From assembly GCA_021767845.1 (NCBI GenBank), contig JAASSQ010000089.1, forward strand, positions 1 through 11,169: a stretch of 11,169 nt of DNA, written 5' to 3'. Below, piece by piece: positions 7,401 to 11,169 of the stretch. Below the pieces are notes generated by a model. That model made no database searches, had not been told where the DNA came from, and worked only from the letters and a program-made list of their open reading frames with translations. Position 1 is the first letter of the stretch; every line of letters begins with the position of its first letter. Source of the stretch: Roseovarius sp. (GTDB lineage Bacteria; Pseudomonadota; Alphaproteobacteria; Rhodobacterales; Rhodobacteraceae). A program made the translations under genes and the position numbers.

Positions 7401-7764
7401 CTCGCAACTGATCGTCACGACCACGGATGCCGCGCAGAACACCTCCAGCACCTATGTCGTTCTGGACGAGGTCGCCACGTCGGTCGTCGATCCCGCCAAT
7501 CCCGATCTGGCCGGGTTCCAGATCGAAACCATCGACCTGCGCTTCGGCGACAACAGCGAGATGACAATCACCGAACAGCAGCTTCTGGCGCTGTCGGACA
7601 ACTCCGATACGCTGACGGTCGAGGGTGGGGCGGATGATACGCTGACGATCGCCGGGGCCCAAAAGGCCAATGGCGGCACCGCGGAGCCGACGGGCTATGA
7701 CATCTACACGCTCGGGCAGGACGCGACGATCATCGTGGATGAAGATATCGACATCGTCACCTGA
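4495..7764 (+). CDS. BapA/LapA-like type I secreted adhesin with seven Ig-like repeats
   Basis: This is a predicted surface or biofilm adhesin of 1089 residues. Residues 1-130 resemble the BapA prefix-like domain (AYRREGADLQITLADGR then a YF-containing strand). Residues 141-171 form a Gly/Ala hydrophobic stretch, followed by DDDD and a Gly-rich linker (182-204). Seven Ig-like domains of about 98 residues follow, their last strands ending at residues 301, 399, 498, 596, 694, 796 and 894 in an (I/V)D motif, with internal GNWTA- and DxAGN-type motifs. A further beta-rich domain spans about 898-992. The C-terminus (1010-1089; IDLRFGD, DTLTVEGGADDTL, GYDIYTLG) is typical of type I secretion targets. 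There is no Sec signal, no cysteine, only three lysines and no RTX nonapeptides. The ATG at 4495 follows AGAGG/AGAG at 4475-4484, a weak ribosome site. The TolC-like and ABC genes downstream support type I export. The ligand and host are unknown. Confidence 0.85.
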   Translation: MSVQYVARSDSGDLSRGEIGSAEITPVPASGGQEISLNLRQFEIEAYRREGADLQITLADGRIILLEGYFDETGAPQSRLFISADGYLNEVSLVEGPDGALYAQYGPTEIWSKWSPSDDLIFLDSAELLAPASEAGEETVSMLGAGLLGGGGLAGAAGAGAAGFAASSFVASRIADDDDATGAALGGGAGGGGAGGTGSSGGNGSRIEPVVNETGQITIGGDGAGPGSSTIPITGGAEPGSTITVEIGDETVETVADEDGTWEAVFEDEDFPEDGVYDVTVTVTEPDGTHTQLDGPQITIDTTPPATEVQQGTATVGHVVNHDDHRDGVEIAGTGETGATVSVTLGTVTEVTVVGNDGTWSVEFQPGDVPRGEYEADVTIVSRDAAGNSTTLTDTVVIDTVHPELTINARAVGDNGVLNGDAARDEGLIVSGTSEPGTTVTVTIADQTRQVVTGTNGTWQAQFDPYALPDTEYDATITATTQDAAGNVTNASETIRVDLEVSDFSRAGRVGGADNVISGSEIGDGFALNGTVEPGSAVTLAFRGTTVQADVDQNGNWTAGFAGAQIPQGTYISDVTITATDPAGNVSTLTRSVEVDTEAGLLTLDSGTIGNNGVINLDAYQNGVMVSGTADPLAVVEVDLDGVKHTVQANASGAWQQFYGTADLSPGLHDPVVSATITDDHGNSDTVSATLRVDTRVDDLTLTPPQFATTSDGRQVINHAVARSGFDITGTVEPGSTVWVDIDGVRRQASVDADGNWTARFGPNAIPGGQRDADLVVEVQDSVGNIGRLDQAVLIDTVVQDVAQGETTGAVNGVANLAAAQGGLELTGTAEAGSQVEIAVFGETYATVSDASGNWAVTIPQTDVPLQETTAQATITVTDTAGNTDSIPGSVTIDMVAPDQPEIVGYFRQGGGYRYLTTETTDEAVTIHQIEAGGAVNELDLYANENAFLGETDHIFLDDAGQAQSIPDGSQLIVTTTDAAQNTSSTYVVLDEVATSVVDPANPDLAGFQIETIDLRFGDNSEMTITEQQLLALSDNSDTLTVEGGADDTLTIAGAQKANGGTAEPTGYDIYTLGQDATIIVDEDIDIVT
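5107..7176 (+). repeat. Region encoding seven tandem Ig-like domains
   Basis: The array covers adhesin residues 205-894. Spacing between successive domain ends is 98, 99, 98, 98, 102 and 98 residues. Each unit has a G(T/G)xEPGSxV-like strand, a GTW or GNW turn, a strand pair with YxxxVTIxxxD, an AGN turn and a closing strand ending in ID or VD. The DNA copies have diverged widely, so this is a protein-level repeat, stable to recombination, rather than a recent expansion. Confidence 0.85.
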
Positions 7765-7772
7765 GACATCTT

Positions 7773-7801
7773 CGGCGGGGCGGGGGCGATCCCGCCCGCC
7801 G
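7773..7801 (+). other. GC-rich hairpin between the adhesin and TolC-like genes
   Basis: Nine bases after the adhesin stop codon, CGGC (7773-7776) plus GGGCGGG (7778-7784) can pair with CCCGCCC (7791-7797) plus GCCG (7798-7801). This gives 11 base pairs, one bulged G (7777) and a 6-base loop. No T-run follows, so it is not a standard intrinsic terminator. It could protect the 3' end of adhesin mRNA or attenuate readthrough into the secretion genes. Confidence 0.5.
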
Positions 7802-7835
7802 CCAACCATAAAAAAGCACCGGTCAAGGGGCGGAA

Positions 7836-9158
7836 ATGGGGAAACGGGACGGAATCGGGGGATGGGCCTCGTGCCTTGCGGCGGCGGCATCGCTGAGCGG
7901 CTGCATGTCGCTTGGCGGTTCCGGGGAAGGGGGCGTGGCGCGCTTCCTGTCCGGGCCTTCCGATGCCGTGGGGCAGGGGGGCAGGGCCGCCGCACGGGTC
8001 GAGGACAGCGCCGTCATCGCGGATCTGCGCGCCCGAAGGGGCGTGCTGCCCCCGGAGAGCGCCTACAGCACCGTGGCCGAAAACGTGCTGGCCGCCTACA
8101 GCCGCCCGGCCGAGGCCGAGCTGCGCAGCGCCCGCCTGCGCGCGCGCGCCGCGTCCAAGAACTGGCTGCCCCGGATCGGCCCGAACATCAGCCTCAACAG
8201 CCTGAACGAGGTGATCGCCCAACTGGTGGTCGAACAGGTTCTGTTCGACAATGGTCGCAAGAAGGCCGAGCGCGCCTTCGCCAAGGCCGATGTCGAGGTC
8301 GCCGCCGTTACGCTGGCCGAGGATACCAACGAACGGCTGCGCGCCGCGCTCGGGTTGTATCTCGACGCGATGAAGGCGCGCGAACGTGCGGAACTGGAAC
8401 GCCGCACCCTCAAGGACATGGAGCATTTCGAATGGGTGATGGCCGAGCGGGTCCGGGGCGGGGTGTCGGATTCCTCGGATCTCAACGTATTGCGCCAGAA
8501 ACTTGCCGAAATCCGTTCGACCCTGGCCGCCCAGTCCGACGCCGAGGCGACCGCGCTGGCCGAATTGAACGCCATGTCCGCCGCGCCGCTGGATGACGTG
8601 ACGGGCGTGGCCGAGGTGCCGCTTGCCGATGCCCCGGCGCGGCCCTTGCCCGTCCTGCGGGCCGAGGCCGAGCAGGCGCGCGACATCGCAAGCGCCCGGA
8701 TGGAACGCGCGGGTCTGCTGCCAGGCCTCACGGCCGGCGGAACACTTGGCGATGACGGGTCGGGCATCGGTCTGAACGTGGCGTCCGACCAGCTTCTGGG
8801 GCTAGGCACGCCCGACAGCATGAAGGCGCTTGCCGCAACGCGCGACGCCGCCGCGCGCCGCTTGTCCCAGGCCGAGGAAGACGCCGCGCGCCGCCTGCGC
8901 CGCCTGCAAAGCCGCCTGTCCGCGCTCGACCGGCAGGTTGCCGATGCGCGGGCGCTTGCCAGTCGGGCCAAGGCGAACCTGGACCTCTTCCAGCGGCAAT
9001 ACGAGGCCGGGCAGCGGCAGGTCATGGACGTGGTCGGCGTCTATGAGACTTTCGCGGCGCGGCAGGCCGCGCATCTCGACCTGAAATACGAGCGCAGCCT
9101 GACCCAGCTCGACATCGCCCGGCATCGGGGCGTGTTGGCCGACGGGAGCCGGATTTGA
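7836..9158 (+). CDS. TolC-family outer-membrane lipoprotein, type I secretion channel (LapE-like)
   Basis: This is the predicted outer-membrane exit duct of the secretion system, 440 residues long. The N-terminus has basic residues K3 and R4, a short hydrophobic core and a lipobox LSGC with Cys23, so it is probably lipid-anchored after signal peptidase II cleavage. Two outer-membrane-efflux-protein halves follow. The first contains LPRIGP (111-116) and the QVLFDNGRKKAERAFAKA segment (134-151), then a long Ala/Glu/Arg-rich coiled-coil helix. The second half ends in a helix with the QYEAGQRQVMDVV motif that is common near the end of TolC family members. The ATG at 7836 follows AAGGGG (7825-7830). 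It lies 71 bases after the adhesin gene and overlaps the ABC gene by four bases, so the two secretion genes are translationally linked. The family is clear; the exact ortholog is inferred from context. Confidence 0.88.
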   Translation: MGKRDGIGGWASCLAAAASLSGCMSLGGSGEGGVARFLSGPSDAVGQGGRAAARVEDSAVIADLRARRGVLPPESAYSTVAENVLAAYSRPAEAELRSARLRARAASKNWLPRIGPNISLNSLNEVIAQLVVEQVLFDNGRKKAERAFAKADVEVAAVTLAEDTNERLRAALGLYLDAMKARERAELERRTLKDMEHFEWVMAERVRGGVSDSSDLNVLRQKLAEIRSTLAAQSDAEATALAELNAMSAAPLDDVTGVAEVPLADAPARPLPVLRAEAEQARDIASARMERAGLLPGLTAGGTLGDDGSGIGLNVASDQLLGLGTPDSMKALAATRDAAARRLSQAEEDAARRLRRLQSRLSALDRQVADARALASRAKANLDLFQRQYEAGQRQVMDVVGVYETFAARQAAHLDLKYERSLTQLDIARHRGVLADGSRI

Positions 9159-11169
9159 AGGCGCCGGCGGCCGCCTTCGGGCTGACGCGCGGCTTGCGCC
9201 AGCGGCTGCGCGCGGTCTCGAACCGTGACGCGCCGCCTGATCCCGATCAGCCGGCATCCCCGCCCACCAATGCCCGGGCCGCGACGCTGGCGCGGCTCGT
9301 GACCGTTTACGCAGGCGTCCTCGGGCAGCGGGCGATCCCGCGTGACGTGTCCGACGCGATGCTGCGGGTGGCCGAGGATCCCGACCATCCCGGCCCTGCC
9401 GCCGTGGCCGAGGGCCTGCGCGCGCTCGACCTGCTGGCCGAGGAACGCCTCGTCCCCGACGCCGAGTCGGCCGACTGGCCCGCGCTTGCGGTAATGACCA
9501 GCGGCCAGATCATCCTCGTTCTCAAGCATGGCAAATCCGGGTTGGTCATCTATGACACGACCTGCCGCGACAACCGCGCGACCGTGCCGCTGGAAGAGTT
9601 CGAGCCGGTCTTCACCGGCACGATCATCCGCGCCGAAATGCCGATCGACCGGCTGGCCGCGGCCCATACCGATGCAGCATGTCCGCCGCATTGGTTCTGG
9701 GGTCGGTTCGCCGGTCTGCGCCGCCAGATCGGCGAGGTGGTCCTGGGCTCGTTCGTGGCCAACCTGCTGGCCGTGGCTGTCGCGCTGTTCGCGCTGCAGG
9801 TCTATGACCGGGTGATCCCGCACCAGTCCGAGGCGACGCTGTGGGTGCTGGCCGGGGGCGCGGCGCTTGCGCTGATGATGGAGGCCTGCCTCAAGATCGC
9901 CCGTGCGCGGGTGATGGACGGGGCCGGGCGCCAGATCGAGCTTGAGGTGCAGGACCTGCTGATGACCCGTCTTCTGGGGATGCGCTCGGAACTGGCGGGC
10001 CGCGCGCCAAGCCAGCTGTTCAGCGCGATGCGCGAATTCGGCTCGGTGCGCGAATTCTTCACCTCGTCCACCATCGGCACGCTGGCCGATCTGCCCTTCA
10101 TCTTCGTCTTCCTCGTGCTCGTCGCGTCGATCGCGGGCAATCTCGTCTGGGTGCTCGTGGCGGGCGCGGTGCTGATGGTGCTGCCGGGCGTGGTCCTGCA
10201 ACGCCGCATGGTGCGCCTCACGCAGGAGATGCAGGGCGCCTCGGCCAAGTCTTCGCGCCTTCTGCACGAGGCGATCTTCGATCTCGACACGCTCAAGACG
10301 CAACGCGCCGAGGACCGCTTTCACCGTCTGTGGACCGAGTTGACCGCGCTTCAGGCGTTGAAATCCAGCGATCAGCGCAAGCTGGCCGCGACCCTGACCT
10401 TCTGGAGCCAGGGCATCCAGCAGGCCACCTATATCGCCGCCGTGATCGCGGGCACCTACCTTGTCTTCGCAGGCCAATTCACCGTGGGCTCGATCATCGC
10501 GGTCAGCATCCTGACCGGCCGCACTCTGGCGCCGCTGACGCAACTGGCGGGCACGATGGCACGGTGGAGCAACGTCAAATCGGCGCTCGCCGGTCTGGAT
10601 GCCATTGCCGAGGCTTCGCAGGACAGCGCGCCCGACCGGATCTACCTGCGGCGCGAGGCGCTGACCGGGGGCTTCGATCTGCGTGAGGTCCAGTTCACCT
10701 ACGACGAAGGCGCCGCGCCGGTGCTCGACATTCCCGCGCTCAGCATCCAGCCCGGGCAGCGCCTCGCGCTTCTCGGGGCGAACGGATCGGGCAAATCCAC
10801 CCTGCTCAAGCTGCTGACGGGGCTTTATGCGCCCACACACGGCCGGGTGATGATCGACGGGGCCGACATCGGCCAGATCGAGCCGCGCGATCTGCGCCGG
10901 TTGGTGGGCTACCTGGGGCAGGATGTGCGCCTGTTCACCGGCACGCTGCGCGACAACCTGAACCTGACGCAGCTGGAAGGCGACGATGACCGGCTGCTTC
11001 GGGCGCTTGACTTCGCGGGTCTGGGGCAGTTCGTGAAGGCCCACCCCAAGGGTCTGGACCTGGAAATCCGGGACGGCGGGCAGGGGCTCAGCCAAGGGCA
11101 GCGGCAGTCGATCGGATGGGCGCGGCTGTGGTTGCAGGACCCTGTCATCTGCCTGCTGGACGAACCGAC
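9155..11169 (+). CDS. Type I secretion ABC transporter, LapB/LssB-like with degenerate C39 domain (3' end outside window)
   Basis: This inner-membrane ATPase/permease should power export of the adhesin. The first 671 codons are in the window. The start is TTG at 9155, overlapping the upstream TGA, with GGGAG at 9144-9148 six bases before it; the first in-frame ATG (residue 69) falls inside the N-terminal domain. Residues 40-165 resemble a C39-like domain with no Cys at the catalytic position and GQIILVLKH where active enzymes have a His. Six membrane helices lie at about 195-216, 227-243, 311-326, 328-346, 424-440 and 444-460, the first ending in LQVYDRVIP, typical of LapB-like exporters. The nucleotide-binding domain has Walker A GANGSGKS (541-548), Q-loop Gln589, signature LSQGQ instead of LSGGQ (645-649) and Walker B ICLLDE (665-670). 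The window ends right after this motif. Adhesin cleavage by this protein is not expected. An HlyD-type adaptor probably follows. Confidence 0.93.
   Translation, partial: MKAPAAAFGLTRGLRQRLRAVSNRDAPPDPDQPASPPTNARAATLARLVTVYAGVLGQRAIPRDVSDAMLRVAEDPDHPGPAAVAEGLRALDLLAEERLVPDAESADWPALAVMTSGQIILVLKHGKSGLVIYDTTCRDNRATVPLEEFEPVFTGTIIRAEMPIDRLAAAHTDAACPPHWFWGRFAGLRRQIGEVVLGSFVANLLAVAVALFALQVYDRVIPHQSEATLWVLAGGAALALMMEACLKIARARVMDGAGRQIELEVQDLLMTRLLGMRSELAGRAPSQLFSAMREFGSVREFFTSSTIGTLADLPFIFVFLVLVASIAGNLVWVLVAGAVLMVLPGVVLQRRMVRLTQEMQGASAKSSRLLHEAIFDLDTLKTQRAEDRFHRLWTELTALQALKSSDQRKLAATLTFWSQGIQQATYIAAVIAGTYLVFAGQFTVGSIIAVSILTGRTLAPLTQLAGTMARWSNVKSALAGLDAIAEASQDSAPDRIYLRREALTGGFDLREVQFTYDEGAAPVLDIPALSIQPGQRLALLGANGSGKSTLLKLLTGLYAPTHGRVMIDGADIGQIEPRDLRRLVGYLGQDVRLFTGTLRDNLNLTQLEGDDDRLLRALDFAGLGQFVKAHPKGLDLEIRDGGQGLSQGQRQSIGWARLWLQDPVICLLDEP

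Noticed and set aside
4495..7764. RTX toxin or RTX adhesin
   Set aside because: No GGxGxDxUx nonapeptide series is present; the Gly-rich part at residues 182-204 is a plain linker.
7773..7801. Intrinsic terminator after the adhesin gene
   Set aside because: The hairpin is followed by AACCATAAAAAAG, with no T-run on the coding strand, and the next gene of the operon begins 71 bases after the stop.
5089..7995. A 968-codon open frame on the minus strand, opposite the adhesin gene
   Set aside because: It mirrors the adhesin's repeat structure with GC-rich codons, shows no recognisable family and has no neighbours of its own. Long antisense frames are expected in high-GC genes with few T/A third positions.
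9041..11095. A 684-codon open frame on the minus strand opposite the ABC transporter
   Set aside because: The plus frame carries Walker A, Q-loop, signature and Walker B motifs. The minus product is a Gln/Arg/His-rich sequence without domains, typical of an antisense shadow.

Overview
The window looks like chromosomal DNA of an alphaproteobacterium of the Rhodobacteraceae (roseobacter/Paracoccus group). The evidence is the high GC content with GC-rich third codon positions, the gene order lnt - metK - trmB, and a SAM/SAH-type riboswitch in front of metK, a class known almost only from Rhodobacterales. The family assignment is an inference; no rRNA or other phylogenetic marker is present.

Left part (1-2972, + strand): the 3' part of lnt (apolipoprotein N-acyltransferase), then a short intergenic stretch with a plausible promoter and a compact pseudoknot riboswitch whose 3' strand contains the metK Shine-Dalgarno sequence. 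Next are complete metK (S-adenosylmethionine synthetase), a 160-base intergenic region with three evenly spaced copies of a 16-base TTTTGTAC-type repeat, and trmB (tRNA m7G46 methyltransferase, which consumes the SAM that MetK makes). Middle (2999-4162, - strand): argE (acetylornithine deacetylase), convergent with trmB.

Region 4163-4494 has no gene. It separates argE from a divergently transcribed secretion operon and is rich in structure: a perfect inverted repeat, several GTTTT(C/G)G / C(C/G)AAAAC elements, and an AT-rich island with a tandem imperfect repeat and a promoter-like sequence.

Right part (4495-11169, + strand): a type I secretion adhesin operon. Its first gene encodes a 1089-residue BapA/LapA-like surface protein. 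It has an N-terminal BapA-prefix-like domain, a Gly/Ala hydrophobic stretch, a Gly linker, seven Ig-like repeats of about 98 residues, and a C-terminal module typical of type I secretion targets. Then come a TolC-family outer-membrane lipoprotein and an ABC transporter of the LapB/LssB type with a catalytically dead C39-like domain, cut by the window end in its Walker B motif. The adhesin is probably exported by the two products downstream together with an HlyD-type membrane fusion protein expected just past the window. The operon probably serves surface attachment or biofilm formation. No LapD, LapG or other c-di-GMP component is visible here.
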